A stretch of 64,000 nt of DNA from Rhodospirillaceae bacterium (lineage in GTDB: Bacteria > Pseudomonadota > Alphaproteobacteria > GCA-2731375). This document shows, in pieces, positions 16,772 to 26,198 of this stretch (positions are counted from its first letter, which is position 1; each line of letters starts with the position of its first letter). The notes beneath the pieces are model-generated. The model saw only the letters and a program-made list of their open reading frames with translations. It did no database searches and was not told the DNA's origin. The stretch covers positions 54,522 to 118,521 of the forward strand of contig JABIWH010000065.1 of NCBI GenBank assembly GCA_018701215.1, written 5' to 3'. The position numbers were made by a program, and so were the translations under genes.

Positions 16772-17746
16772 CTACTCCCCTGTTTCCGCACCCAACATGG
16801 CCTCGACCAGTTCCTGTACCCCCAGAGCATCTGCAGCACTGGCCAGGACATTTGGTTCACCGTCCATCCAAGCCGCCACATTGTCCAATTGCAAGCCGAA
16901 ACCTTCAACACGCGGATCCTCGACCTCCGGAAATTCCTGGATCCATTCACCGCCATCGCTGGATTGGAGGAAGAACCAATCATGGAGGCGGTGGCTACGT
17001 TTGCTACCCCAAACGGTCATTTCCACCCGATCCGGTCCCGCCCCACCACTGGAACCCAACACGGACACTGGCACTCCGCCGCAATCCAGCACCGCCGAAA
17101 TATGCGTCTCACACAATTCTGGATCGTCCTGGTAGACCGGACAGGAGGTGATTAGTGTCGCCGGGCCCAGCAAACGCTGGGTTACGAACAGGAAATGCGA
17201 GAGCACTTCGCGAGTGTAGCCGCCTTGATCGCGAAATCGCAGCCAGTCCGCATCCGCCTGCCAGTCACGGGGCCAGCGGGTGAAATGCACGATGATATCC
17301 ACGCCGATGATTTCGCCCAGAGCACCGCTGTCGATGCGTTCCTTGGTCAGGGTCACGGCACGGGAAGACGCCTGAATGAAATTCACCACGTTAGGTGTGT
17401 AGGTATCATCCAACGCCGCCACCAGGTCGCGGCTGCTCTCTATTTCAATGCCCAGGGGTTTTTCGCAATAGAGCGGCTTTTCGGCCGCCATGGCCCGGTC
17501 TGCATAATCCCGGTGCCACAAAGGCGGCGTGGCGACATAGACAAGATCGGCAGCGGCAATGACCGCGTCCGCATCCGCCATGATCGTGAGGCCGGGTGTT
17601 TCCGCCGCCGCGTCCGCGCAGGCCTTGGCGTCGGGATCCCAGGCGCCGCTGATCGCAAGGCGAGAATGCTTGACCACATTGGTGATCATCCGCCGCCCCA
17701 TGATGCCGAGGCCAATGACCCCAATGCTGTGTATTTTTTCACGCAT
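16772..17746 (-). CDS. Gfo/Idh/MocA-family NAD(P)-dependent oxidoreductase
   Basis: The 324-residue product starts with a Rossmann motif GVIGLGIMGRR (about 8-18), then VYVATPPLWH (about 70-79) and the hallmark EKPLGIEI (about 95-102), whose Glu-Lys-Pro belongs to the catalytic region of this family. The C-terminal half is the alpha/beta substrate domain. Members oxidise or reduce sugars, inositols or other polyols. It lies three bases after the alkylsulfatase-like gene and five before the TauD-type gene, so the three are almost certainly one transcript. A role in processing an alcohol or sugar released by the sulfatase or dioxygenase is plausible but inferred. Confidence 0.88.
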   Translation of the reverse strand: MREKIHSIGVIGLGIMGRRMITNVVKHSRLAISGAWDPDAKACADAAAETPGLTIMADADAVIAAADLVYVATPPLWHRDYADRAMAAEKPLYCEKPLGIEIESSRDLVAALDDTYTPNVVNFIQASSRAVTLTKERIDSGALGEIIGVDIIVHFTRWPRDWQADADWLRFRDQGGYTREVLSHFLFVTQRLLGPATLITSCPVYQDDPELCETHISAVLDCGGVPVSVLGSSGGAGPDRVEMTVWGSKRSHRLHDWFFLQSSDGGEWIQEFPEVEDPRVEGFGLQLDNVAAWMDGEPNVLASAADALGVQELVEAMLGAETGE

Positions 17747-17749
17747 CCG

Positions 17750-19663
17750 CTAATTTTTCTCTCGGCTGGGCGCGACCACATCGAACATCATATCGAAATC
17801 ATCCAGAATTTCGAACAGCTGCTCAACCAGCGTTGCATCGCCTTGGATTTCCATATCGCCAGCGGCCAGGGCCTCCGTCACGCTGGTCCTGCGCACGTTT
17901 ACCGCCACCAGCACCTCGCGGCTGACCCGTACGGAAGCAGCCGCGTCGTCCGCCACCTCACCGGGCATATAGGTCATGGTACAATTCTGTAAATTCATCA
18001 CCAAACGCTCGTCGATATCATTTAGATGCCAATTAATCCGCCAATGCAGACCCACCGCCTTGGCACCATTCAGGCGCACGGCCATGAAATCAAACAGCGC
18101 ACCGGCAGTCAGGGCGGTCAGCATATCCGGGCTGATCATCCGGCGCGGCGGCAGTTTGGCTAGGCCATGGCGCAGCTCTTGCGCACCATAAAGATAGGCG
18201 TTGCGCCAGGTTGCACTTTCAGCCTGATAGCCGAGTTGTTCAAAGGTATCCGCCAACAGCGCGCGCCCCGCTAGATTCTCAGGTTCGGAAAAGACCAGAT
18301 GGCTCAACACCTGGGCCACCCAACGATATTCACCAGCCTCGAAATCCGTCTCAGCGCGTTTAAGCAGCGCCTCGGCACCGCCCATATATTCCACCATTTT
18401 TTTCCCGGATTCCCGCCTGGGCAGCTGATTCAGATTGGCCGGATTGGCGTCATACCAGCTAAGATACCGCTGATAGACCGCCTTGGCGTTATGACTGACG
18501 CTGCCGTAGTAACCCCGGACGGACCATTCCTGATCCAAACCAGGCGGCAGGTCCAATTCCTCGGCGATTTCCTCCCGATTTAGACCATGGTTCATCAAAC
18601 GGACCGTTTGATCGTGAATATATTTGTACAGATCCCGCTGTTTCTCCAGATAAGCCCGGACCTCGTCCCGGCCCCAGGTGGGCCAGTGGTGCTGACCGAT
18701 CAGGACCTCGGTCTGCTCGCCAAACATCGTCATGGCATCTGAAATATGCCGCGACCAGATGCGCGGATCACGCACGACGGAGCCCCGAAAAGGTATGAAG
18801 TTGTGCAACAGGCGGGTAGTGTTCTCCGCCATGTTCAAAACGCCGAACTGGGGCAGAAACATATGCATCTCCGCCGGCGCCTCGGAATCGGGCGCCAGCT
18901 GGAAAACTATCTCGACGCCATCGATTGTGTGGGTCTCCGTCGGCGCGGTTATCACCAGCGTTGGCGCAATCAAGGTCACCCGTCCCCGCGCCGTAACCTT
19001 GCCCAGGCCGGCATCCACCTGGCCGCGCGCTCCCTTGCGCAATAAACCGCCAAACTGGAACTGCGCCCGGCGCATCATGGCATTGCCGGCAATGACGTTT
19101 TCACCGCTCAGTTCCTCCACGAACTGATCCGGCGCAATCACCCTGATCTTGCCGGCGACCGCATCCTCGGCGCTGGCCACGCCCATGGCACCGCCATAGT
19201 GATCAACATGGCTATGGCTATAGATCACGCAGAGCACCGGTTTTTGCGGGCGATGGGCGTAGTATAGATCCAACCCGGCGCGGGCGACCTCCGCCGTGGT
19301 CATGGGGTCGATGATGATCAGACCACTATCGCCCTCAACAATGGTCATATTGGCCAGATCAATGCCACGCAACTGATAGACGTGCTCGCAGACCTTGTAG
19401 AGACCGTTGTTCATGTTCAATTGCGCCATGCGCCACAGGCTGGGATTGACGGTGTCGGGCGCTTCGACTTCGTTCAGAAACTCGTACGCCCGCAGATCCC
19501 AAAGTTCGGCACCACGCGTATTCTTGACCTGACCATCTGGCACGGCGGCAATAAAACCGCGCTGGGCCTGCTCAAAATCCGCGCGGTCGGTAAATGGCAA
19601 TTCCTCCAGAACTGCTTTTTGGGCGGCCTGAGTGGTCGGCGACGCTGGTTTTGCCTTGGTCAT
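17750..19663 (-). CDS. Metallo-beta-lactamase-fold alkyl sulfatase (BDS1/SdsA1-like)
   Basis: The 637-residue product matches the SdsA1/BDS1 layout: an N-terminal MBL domain with the zinc motif HSHVDH (about 156-161, in IYSHSHVDHYGGAMG), an ENTTRLLHNFIPFRG segment with further zinc-site and sulfate-site residues (about 275-289), a helical dimerisation domain after residue 390, and an SCP2-like C-terminal domain (about 520-637) that in SdsA1 binds the alkyl chain. The enzyme would release inorganic sulfate from alkyl sulfate esters. Unlike secreted SdsA1 there is no signal peptide, so it should be cytoplasmic. It heads the operon with Gfo/Idh/MocA and TauD-type genes and is divergent from the MetX-like gene. 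Confidence 0.9.
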   Translation of the reverse strand: MTKAKPASPTTQAAQKAVLEELPFTDRADFEQAQRGFIAAVPDGQVKNTRGAELWDLRAYEFLNEVEAPDTVNPSLWRMAQLNMNNGLYKVCEHVYQLRGIDLANMTIVEGDSGLIIIDPMTTAEVARAGLDLYYAHRPQKPVLCVIYSHSHVDHYGGAMGVASAEDAVAGKIRVIAPDQFVEELSGENVIAGNAMMRRAQFQFGGLLRKGARGQVDAGLGKVTARGRVTLIAPTLVITAPTETHTIDGVEIVFQLAPDSEAPAEMHMFLPQFGVLNMAENTTRLLHNFIPFRGSVVRDPRIWSRHISDAMTMFGEQTEVLIGQHHWPTWGRDEVRAYLEKQRDLYKYIHDQTVRLMNHGLNREEIAEELDLPPGLDQEWSVRGYYGSVSHNAKAVYQRYLSWYDANPANLNQLPRRESGKKMVEYMGGAEALLKRAETDFEAGEYRWVAQVLSHLVFSEPENLAGRALLADTFEQLGYQAESATWRNAYLYGAQELRHGLAKLPPRRMISPDMLTALTAGALFDFMAVRLNGAKAVGLHWRINWHLNDIDERLVMNLQNCTMTYMPGEVADDAAASVRVSREVLVAVNVRRTSVTEALAAGDMEIQGDATLVEQLFEILDDFDMMFDVVAPSREKN

Positions 19664-19757
19664 GGTCTTCGGTGCCTTCTATTATCCAATTTCCTGGCGA
19701 TCATATTGGACCACCCAGGCTCCCGGCGATAGGATAAGGCAAACAGGGAGCGCCAAA

Positions 19758-20771
19758 ATGAATGACTACAAGGTTTTTGAGCTGGGTAACCTGCGTTTGC
19801 AACGGGGCATGACCCTGCCGAACGCGCAATTGACCTATCAGACCTATGGCCAATTGGCGGCTGATAAATCCAATGCGGTGCTATATCCCACCTCATACGG
19901 CGCCCAGCATATGGATATCGAATGGCTGATCCGGCCGGGCGGTATTCTGGATCCGGAAAAATACTTCATCGTCATCCCGAATATGTTCGGCAATGGTCTC
20001 TCCTCATCCCCCTCGAACATGGCGGAGCCTTACGGCATGGGCCGCTTTCCCACCTTCAGCCATTGGGACAATGTACAGGCGCAAAATCGCATGCTGCGGG
20101 AGGTCTTTGATATTGAACACCTAGCCCTGGTCTATGGCTGGTCCATGGGCGCGCAACAGGCCCTGCATTGGGGCGCCATATTCCCCGACCAGGTGGACAA
20201 CATTTGCGCCGTCTGCGGCTCCGCCCGGACTACGCCCCACAACAAGGTTTTCCTCGAAGGCGTGCGCGCCACCTTGACCGCCGACCCCGCCTGGCACGAA
20301 GGCGGCTTTACGGCCCGGCCCGTGCGCGGACTACGCGCCATGGGACGCCTCTATGCCGGCTGGGCCATGAGCCAAGCCTTCTATCGCCAGGAAAAACACC
20401 TGGAACTTGGCTTCGCATCGCTGGAAGACTATCTGGTGCGCGGCTGGGAGGCGAACTTTCTGCGCCGCAACGGCGATGATCTACTTGCCATGCTAGCGGT
20501 CTGGTACGATTCCGATATATCCGACAACGAGATATATGACGGTGATCTGGCCGCCGCCCTGGGCGCCATCAAGGCCCGCGCCATGATCATGCCTTCCCGC
20601 ACGGATCTATATTTCACGCCCGAAGATAGCGAGATCGAATGCGCCCAGATGCCAAATGGAGAATACCGGTCTATCGAATCTATTTGGGGCCACCGCGCTG
20701 GCAACCCCCTCGACAATGCCGATGACGAAGCCCGCATCCGCGGTGCTGTGCAAGATCTGTTAGGGGATTAG
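19758..20771 (+). CDS. Alpha/beta-fold hydrolase, homoserine O-acyltransferase (MetX)-like
   Basis: The ATG at 19758 follows GGGAG; upstream extension has no family similarity. The 337-residue product has the MetX-like nucleophile elbow GWSMGAQQAL (about 122-131), an Asp in PSRTDLYF (about 276-283) and the His in WGHRAGNP (about 310-317). The family contains homoserine and serine acyltransferases and related hydrolases. It is the first gene of a seven-gene plus-strand operon, only three bases before the amidase, in a catabolic and not a methionine-biosynthesis setting. A hydrolase role on an ester or amide is more likely than MetX; this is inferred. Confidence 0.8.
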   Translation: MNDYKVFELGNLRLQRGMTLPNAQLTYQTYGQLAADKSNAVLYPTSYGAQHMDIEWLIRPGGILDPEKYFIVIPNMFGNGLSSSPSNMAEPYGMGRFPTFSHWDNVQAQNRMLREVFDIEHLALVYGWSMGAQQALHWGAIFPDQVDNICAVCGSARTTPHNKVFLEGVRATLTADPAWHEGGFTARPVRGLRAMGRLYAGWAMSQAFYRQEKHLELGFASLEDYLVRGWEANFLRRNGDDLLAMLAVWYDSDISDNEIYDGDLAAALGAIKARAMIMPSRTDLYFTPEDSEIECAQMPNGEYRSIESIWGHRAGNPLDNADDEARIRGAVQDLLGD

Positions 20772-20774
20772 TCC

Positions 20775-21947
20775 ATGGACGATACAGTTGGCGCACTGGT
20801 ACCGGGTTCATCGGTACACATAGATGGCTCATCGGGTGGGCGGTTGTCAGGCCTAACCTTCGTGGCGAAGGACCTGTTCGATGTGGCGGGCCATCCCACG
20901 GGCGGCGGTAATCCGGACTGGCCGGGCAACCATGAACCGGCCAAACAACATGCCTGGGCGGTGCAAACCCTGCTGGACGGCGGCGCGGCCTTGGTGGGCA
21001 AGACCATTACCGATGAAGTCTCGCTAGGTATTCTGGGCGAGAACATCTTTCACGGCACGCCGGTGAACAGCGCCGCGCCGGACCGGGTGCCAGGCGGCTC
21101 CTCCGCCGGATCGGCCGCCGCCGTGGCCGCTGGTATGTGCGATATTGCTCTCGGCACGGACACGGGCGGCTCGGTGCGGGTACCAGCCAGCTTTTGCGGC
21201 CTATACGGCATTCGCCCGACCCATGGCCGCTTGGATCTGAGCGGTATGATGCCCCAGGCGCCAAGCTCTGACACCACCGGCTGGTTTGCCCGCGACGGTG
21301 AAACTTTCGCCAAGGCCTCCACCGTAATGCTGGAGGAGGCTATTCCGGACGCGCTGCCGGACCGCCTGATCGTTGCCGTCGACGCCTTTGGCTTTACAGA
21401 CGGCAAAATGCGCGCCGCACTTCGTCCCATGATTGAGAGATTGAGCAAACTGGTGGGATCGGTCGAGGAAGAGGTCATGGCGCCGCCTGGCTTGAGCACC
21501 TGGGCCAGGGCGCAACGCACCTTGCAGCCCTATGAAGGCTGGCTGACCTTCAAGGATTGGCTGAATGAAACCAACCCCGCCATGGCCTACTCCGTCGCCC
21601 GCGGTCTAGCCGCCGCCGCCATTCCCAGCGCCGAGCGTGAATGGGCCGATATGATGCGGCAAGAAGCCCGGGCCAGACTAAATTACCTGTTGGCACCAGG
21701 CACGGTTATCTGCCTGCCGACCACGCCGTTTCCGGCCCCTATGAAGGGCCTGTCCATCAGTCAGACGGATCCACTGCGCATGCAGATCGCCTGCCTGTGC
21801 AGCCACGGCGGTCTAACCGGCGTACCGCAAGTTTCAATTCCCGGCGCAACCCTGAATGGGCTGCCCATCGGGATATCAATTATTGGCCGCTGGGGCACGG
21901 ATACCCAATTGGTGGCCTTGGCAAAAGCAATGGAGACGGCCGCGTGA
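20775..21947 (+). CDS. Amidase-signature family amidohydrolase (AtzE/HpxY-like context)
   Basis: The 390-residue product carries the amidase-signature Ser-cisSer-Lys triad: Lys32 in FVAKDLFD, cis-Ser109 in GGSSAGSAA and nucleophile Ser133 in DTGGSVR, spaced 24 residues as in the family. It is shorter than many members (450-500), chiefly in the C-terminal half. The next gene, overlapping by GTGA, encodes an AtzH/HpxZ-like protein; the same pair occurs in triazine and oxalurate degradation loci, where AtzE or HpxY amidases act. Here it probably cleaves a small amide or ureide made by, or feeding, the adjacent hydantoinase-type enzyme. Confidence 0.88.
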   Translation: MDDTVGALVPGSSVHIDGSSGGRLSGLTFVAKDLFDVAGHPTGGGNPDWPGNHEPAKQHAWAVQTLLDGGAALVGKTITDEVSLGILGENIFHGTPVNSAAPDRVPGGSSAGSAAAVAAGMCDIALGTDTGGSVRVPASFCGLYGIRPTHGRLDLSGMMPQAPSSDTTGWFARDGETFAKASTVMLEEAIPDALPDRLIVAVDAFGFTDGKMRAALRPMIERLSKLVGSVEEEVMAPPGLSTWARAQRTLQPYEGWLTFKDWLNETNPAMAYSVARGLAAAAIPSAEREWADMMRQEARARLNYLLAPGTVICLPTTPFPAPMKGLSISQTDPLRMQIACLCSHGGLTGVPQVSIPGATLNGLPIGISIIGRWGTDTQLVALAKAMETAA

Positions 21948-22348
21948 ATACTTTGGTTGAGAACGATCCCACCGTGGTGGCGGAAGTCACCGCCCTGTTT
22001 GAAGAATACGAACAGGCCTTGATCGACAAGAATGTAGATGTTCTGGACAACACATTCTGGAACAACCCTAGGACGATCCGCTATGCCATGCATGAGAACG
22101 GCTATGGCTTTAGCGAAATTCACAAGCACCGGACGTCGCGGGCACCTGGCCCCGGCATTAAGGAAGTCCGCCGGCGCTTGGAAATTCTGACCCTGGGCGA
22201 TAACTTCGCCACGGTGAATTTGGAATTCAAGGTGCGTGATCAAGATGAAGTGGGCCGGCAGTCCCAGACCTGGGTGAAATTCCCGGACCTGGGCTGGAAG
22301 GTCGTCGCAGCCCATGTCTCAATTCAGGACAAAGCCCCCAGATGGTGA
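21944..22348 (+). CDS. AtzH/HpxZ-like protein (DUF3225, SnoaL-like fold)
   Basis: This 134-residue product starts at a GTG that overlaps the amidase stop codon (GTGA). It has the DUF3225 pattern: ALFEEYEQALIDKNVDVLD near the N-terminus, FWNNPRTIRYAMHENGYGFSEI (split, about 38-60), HKHRTSRAPGPG (about 61-72) and a C-terminal WVKFPDLGWKVVAAHVS. The family shares the cystatin/SnoaL-like alpha+beta barrel and accompanies amidases in triazine (AtzH) and oxalurate (HpxZ) catabolism; its exact activity is not well established. Its presence supports a ureide or carboxamide substrate for this operon. It ends overlapping the hyuA start. Confidence 0.83.
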   Translation: MNTLVENDPTVVAEVTALFEEYEQALIDKNVDVLDNTFWNNPRTIRYAMHENGYGFSEIHKHRTSRAPGPGIKEVRRRLEILTLGDNFATVNLEFKVRDQDEVGRQSQTWVKFPDLGWKVVAAHVSIQDKAPRW

Positions 22349-24417
22349 TGCAAATTCAGCCCGCCGCACCCTGGCGCATCGGCGTCGACGTGGGCGGTAC
22401 TTTCACCGATATGGTCTTGCGCGATCAAAGTGGCGCCCTATGGGTTTTCAAGGCCCCATCGGTGCCGGCTGATCCCAGCCAGGGCGTCATGTCGGTGCTC
22501 GCGCGGGCAGCTGATCAGCTGTCAATCGCGCTATCCGATCTGCTGGGCAATTGCGCCTTGTTCTTTCACGGCTCCACTGTCGCCACTAATACCATTCTGG
22601 AAAAGAAAGGCGCCAAGGTTGGCCTGCTGACCACCACCGGCTTCCGCGACAGTCTGGAAGTGCGCCGAGGCATCCGCGAGAATATGTGGGATCACCGTGC
22701 GCCCTTTCCCGATGTCCTGGTGCCGCGCTATCTACGCCAACCCGTTAGCGGCCGCCTGGACAAGGACGGTATCGAATTGGCGCCCCTCGCATTGCGCGAC
22801 GTGGACACCGCCATGGAGATCTTTGCCGATGAAGGCGTAGAGGCTATTGCACTGGCTCTGATCAATAGCTATGGCAACCCGACTCATGAAGACGCAATCG
22901 CCGAACATTTGAATGGTCATCCCTGGCTCTCGCTGTCCAGCCGCATCGCCCCGATAATGGGAGAGTACGAACGCACTTCCACCGCCGTGGTCAATGCCTA
23001 TATCGCGCCCAAGGTCGTTGGGTATCTGCGCGATCTGGATAGCCATCTGCGGGACAACGGCCTGGCACGGCCCATTCTGCTACTGCAAAGCAACGGCGGT
23101 GCGGTTTCCGTCGAACAGGTCTCGGAACGGCCGGTCAACCTGGTGCTCTCCGGCCCCGCCGCCGGTGTCGGCGCCCTAGGCCTTTACAGCCGCGCCGCGG
23201 GCACGGACAACCTGATCGCCATGGAAATTGGCGGCACTTCTTGCGATGTCACCCTGATGGGCGAGGGCCTGGTGGGCGTGACGGACGAACTGATCATCGA
23301 CGGCTACCACCTGGCCACACCGTCAGTGGAAATCCATACCGTGGGCGCGGGCGGCGGCACTATTGCCCATGTGGACGAGGCCGGCCTGCTGCACGTCGGC
23401 CCGCAGGGCGCGGGCGCCATGCCGGGCCCGGCCTGCTACGGTCAGGGCGGCGAACAGCCCACGGTCACGGATGCCTATATGGTGCTGGGTCGTCTGCGCC
23501 CCGGGCCCTATGCAGGCGGCAGTGTGATCTTAGATGACAATCTGGCCTGCCTTGCCATCGAGAATAAAATAGCCAAACCTTTGGGAATTCCGGTTGAGGA
23601 AGCAGCGGCGGGCATTATTCGACTGCTGGAGCAGAACCTGCTGCATGCGGTGGAACATATCTCGATCCAGCGCGGCCACGATCCGCGCCGCTTTACCCTG
23701 GTCGCGGCAGGCGGCGCGGGGCCCATGCATGGCGCCTCGGTGGCGCGCTCGTTGGGTTGCAGTCAAGCTTATGTGCCGCGCCAGGCGGGCGCCTTTTGCG
23801 CCCTGGGCATGTTGCACACGGATATTCGCCAGGATTATCTACAAGTGCATTTTGATAATCTGGACACTGTCGACGGCGGCACCTTACAACAGGCGTTCGA
23901 GCCACTTGCGGAACGGGCACAGGCCGCGCTGGCGGCGGAAGGCTTCAGCGGTGACAAGGCGATGGTACAACGGGAGTTGGATTTGCGCTATCGCGGCCAG
24001 TTGTGGTCGATCCGCGTGGCCCTGGCTGCTGATACCTTTGATCCTGCCGCCGTGCGGATTGCTTTCGATGCGGATCATCAACGGCAATACGGTCATACCC
24101 AGCCGGGCGGCACCATCGAGATCACCGCATTGCGCGTTACGGCACGAGGCCTAATGGACGTATCGGACCCCCTACCGCCGGCGCCATCGGTCAAACGGTC
24201 CGAACCCATGGCGCTGCGTCAAGTCTATACAGACAGTAGCCATGGCTGGCAGGAAACCCCTGTTTTTGCTGGTGCTGACCTGCGGCCCGGCTTTAGCCAG
24301 GACGGCCCCATGTTGGTGGAGGAACTGACCACAACGGTGTTTGTCGGACCGAAAGACCGCCTGTCCGTGGACGCGGCGGATAATTTCATGATCGAAATCG
24401 GCGGGGCGGAGAGTTGA
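22342..24417 (+). CDS. hyuA: Hydantoinase/oxoprolinase A-type subunit (HyuA)
   Basis: The 691-residue product has the N-terminal hydantoinase/oxoprolinase domain with the ATP-binding RIGVDVGGTFTDMV (about 12-25), a central DVTLMGEG and NEW-type GGGTIAHVDEAG region, and AAGGAGPMHG (about 455-464) of the actin-like ATPase fold. With HyuB it forms ATP-dependent N-methylhydantoinase, 5-oxoprolinase, or acetone/acetophenone carboxylase-like complexes. The start ATG (22342) lies within the end of the AtzH-like gene. The next gene (hyuB) begins one base after its stop. Complex formation is expected; the choice among hydantoin, oxoproline and carboxylase activity is not decided by the sequence. Confidence 0.9.
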   Translation: MVMQIQPAAPWRIGVDVGGTFTDMVLRDQSGALWVFKAPSVPADPSQGVMSVLARAADQLSIALSDLLGNCALFFHGSTVATNTILEKKGAKVGLLTTTGFRDSLEVRRGIRENMWDHRAPFPDVLVPRYLRQPVSGRLDKDGIELAPLALRDVDTAMEIFADEGVEAIALALINSYGNPTHEDAIAEHLNGHPWLSLSSRIAPIMGEYERTSTAVVNAYIAPKVVGYLRDLDSHLRDNGLARPILLLQSNGGAVSVEQVSERPVNLVLSGPAAGVGALGLYSRAAGTDNLIAMEIGGTSCDVTLMGEGLVGVTDELIIDGYHLATPSVEIHTVGAGGGTIAHVDEAGLLHVGPQGAGAMPGPACYGQGGEQPTVTDAYMVLGRLRPGPYAGGSVILDDNLACLAIENKIAKPLGIPVEEAAAGIIRLLEQNLLHAVEHISIQRGHDPRRFTLVAAGGAGPMHGASVARSLGCSQAYVPRQAGAFCALGMLHTDIRQDYLQVHFDNLDTVDGGTLQQAFEPLAERAQAALAAEGFSGDKAMVQRELDLRYRGQLWSIRVALAADTFDPAAVRIAFDADHQRQYGHTQPGGTIEITALRVTARGLMDVSDPLPPAPSVKRSEPMALRQVYTDSSHGWQETPVFAGADLRPGFSQDGPMLVEELTTTVFVGPKDRLSVDAADNFMIEIGGAES

Positions 24418-24418
24418 T

Positions 24419-26167
24419 ATGAGCACGCAAGACAATCTCGACCCCATTGTCCTCGCCTTGGTGCAGAACCGTTTGGACCACATCTCTCGGCAGATGGGCT
24501 GGGTCATGACGCGGACTGCGCGTAGCCCCATTTTCTCGCAAAGTCATGATTTTTCCTGTTTTATTGCCGATCCCGATGGCACTTTGGTCAGCCAGGCCGA
24601 CGGCATTCCCATCCATACGGGCGGCGGCGGCTTTGCCGTGCGCGCCTTGTTGCGGGATTTCGCCGGCGACATCAACGACGGTGATGTCTTTCTGTTGAAC
24701 GATCCTTATACCGCCGGCGGCAACCATCTGCCCGATTGGGTCATCGCCCGACCGGTATTTGTTGGCGGAGAGCTGGTCGCCTTTGCCTGCAACCGGGCCC
24801 ACCAAGCCGATATCGGCGGCGGCGCGGCGGGGACCTATAATTCCGAAGCTCGGGAAATTTTCCACGAAGGCATCCGCCTACCGGTGATGAAGCTGATCGC
24901 CGGGGGCGAGACCCGGCAGGACATCTGGCGCCTGGTGATGATCAACACGCGCACGGCGGAGGCGCTGGATGGCGATTTGCGCGCCATGATCGGTTCCACC
25001 AAGATCGGCGCCGACCGTATCGCCGCCCTGGTGGACGAGCTTGGCATGGACCAATACCGGAACTATTTCGAAGGTATTCTGGAACATGCCGACCGCAGTT
25101 TCCGCCGCTGCGTCGCTGCCATGCCCGATGGCGATTATCACGGCGAAGAAGCTATCGACAACGATTGCTTCGAACCTATTGATGATGCCATCCGGGTGCG
25201 CCTGGGCGTCAAGGGCGAAGCCTTGGAAGTCGATTTCACCGGCACCGCGCCACAGGTGAAGGGTTTCAAGAACTCCTCCGTCGCAAATACCTGGTCCGCC
25301 GTCTATATGGCATTGGCTTCGTATTTCGACCCTGATCTGCCGCGCAACGAAGGTACCTTTCGTACGGTGGCGATTACAGCGCCCGAGGGCACCATCATAA
25401 ATGCAAGGCCGCCCGCCGCCATGACCATGAATACGGTCTTTGTCGCCCACGAGATCGTGCATGCAATCTGGAAAACCCTGAACCAGGCGCTGCCTGAACG
25501 CAGCTGCGCCGGCTGGGCCAAGGCGATCCATGGCACCACGTCCGGGCGCCTAGGTTCAGGACAGGAGGGAGAAGAAAGCCCCTTCGTGATGTATCAGTGG
25601 AACTCCGCACCCGGCGGCGGCGCGGTCGAAGGCCGGGACGGCTTCAACCAGATCGGCCATTTGATTGCCCTGGGCGGCTTGGTGCTGCCCAATGTAGAAA
25701 CTTACGAGCAGCTTTATCCGGTATTATTCAAACGGCAAGAATTCCGCACCGATGCCGCCGGCCCCGGCGCCTACCGCGGCGGCACGGGCGCCGATTTCGA
25801 GGTTGAGGTCAAGGTCGATGCCGAATACGCCTTTCGTGGCGAGGGGTTGTACAATACATCCTGCTTCGGCGCCTCGGGTGGTGCGGCTGGTCAGCCCGGC
25901 GATATGGAATTGACCTTCGCCCATGGCGGCAGAGAAACACCGCCGAAATACGCCGTGCGCCATTTCGGTCCCTTGGCCATGTGCGCGTCCTCGCCGGGCG
26001 GGGGCGGCTGGGGCGATCCGAAACAGCGGGACCCGGAGCGCGTGCTGCGCGATATCCGCGACGGCGTCGTCAGCCAACAGGCCGGCGAAGAGATCTATGG
26101 TGTTAAGCTAAGTGGAAATGGTAAATCTATAGACGAAGCCGCCACCGCCAAGTTGCGCGCCAGCTGA
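24419..26167 (+). CDS. hyuB: Hydantoinase B-type subunit (HyuB)
   Basis: The 582-residue product shows the HyuB pattern from the start: NRLDHISRQMGWVMTRTARS (about 17-36), FSCFIADPDG, LNDPYTAGGNHLPDWV (about 96-111) and ANRAH-like ACNRAHQADIGG (about 122-133), which contains metal-site His and Asp residues, and RGGTGADFEVEV near residue 455. It is the partner of HyuA in N-methylhydantoinase, oxoprolinase and ketone-carboxylase complexes. Spacing to hyuA is one base and to the ThDP enzyme 31 bases. No third, gamma-type subunit gene of an acetone carboxylase is present, which favours a hydantoinase or oxoprolinase-like function. Confidence 0.9.
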   Translation: MSTQDNLDPIVLALVQNRLDHISRQMGWVMTRTARSPIFSQSHDFSCFIADPDGTLVSQADGIPIHTGGGGFAVRALLRDFAGDINDGDVFLLNDPYTAGGNHLPDWVIARPVFVGGELVAFACNRAHQADIGGGAAGTYNSEAREIFHEGIRLPVMKLIAGGETRQDIWRLVMINTRTAEALDGDLRAMIGSTKIGADRIAALVDELGMDQYRNYFEGILEHADRSFRRCVAAMPDGDYHGEEAIDNDCFEPIDDAIRVRLGVKGEALEVDFTGTAPQVKGFKNSSVANTWSAVYMALASYFDPDLPRNEGTFRTVAITAPEGTIINARPPAAMTMNTVFVAHEIVHAIWKTLNQALPERSCAGWAKAIHGTTSGRLGSGQEGEESPFVMYQWNSAPGGGAVEGRDGFNQIGHLIALGGLVLPNVETYEQLYPVLFKRQEFRTDAAGPGAYRGGTGADFEVEVKVDAEYAFRGEGLYNTSCFGASGGAAGQPGDMELTFAHGGRETPPKYAVRHFGPLAMCASSPGGGGWGDPKQRDPERVLRDIRDGVVSQQAGEEIYGVKLSGNGKSIDEAATAKLRAS

Positions 26168-26198
26168 CATTGAATTTAAAACTAGGAGCCATCTAACC

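Noticed and set aside
17195..17992. A 265-residue plus-strand open frame spanning the Gfo/Idh/MocA and alkylsulfatase genes
   Set aside because: Both minus-strand genes are strongly supported and the frame has low-complexity, shadow-type composition.
19758..20771. Assignment of the MetX-like gene as homoserine O-acetyltransferase (metX)
   Set aside because: Its operon is catabolic with no methionine genes, and the MetX-like fold is shared by hydrolases; the specific name is not justified.
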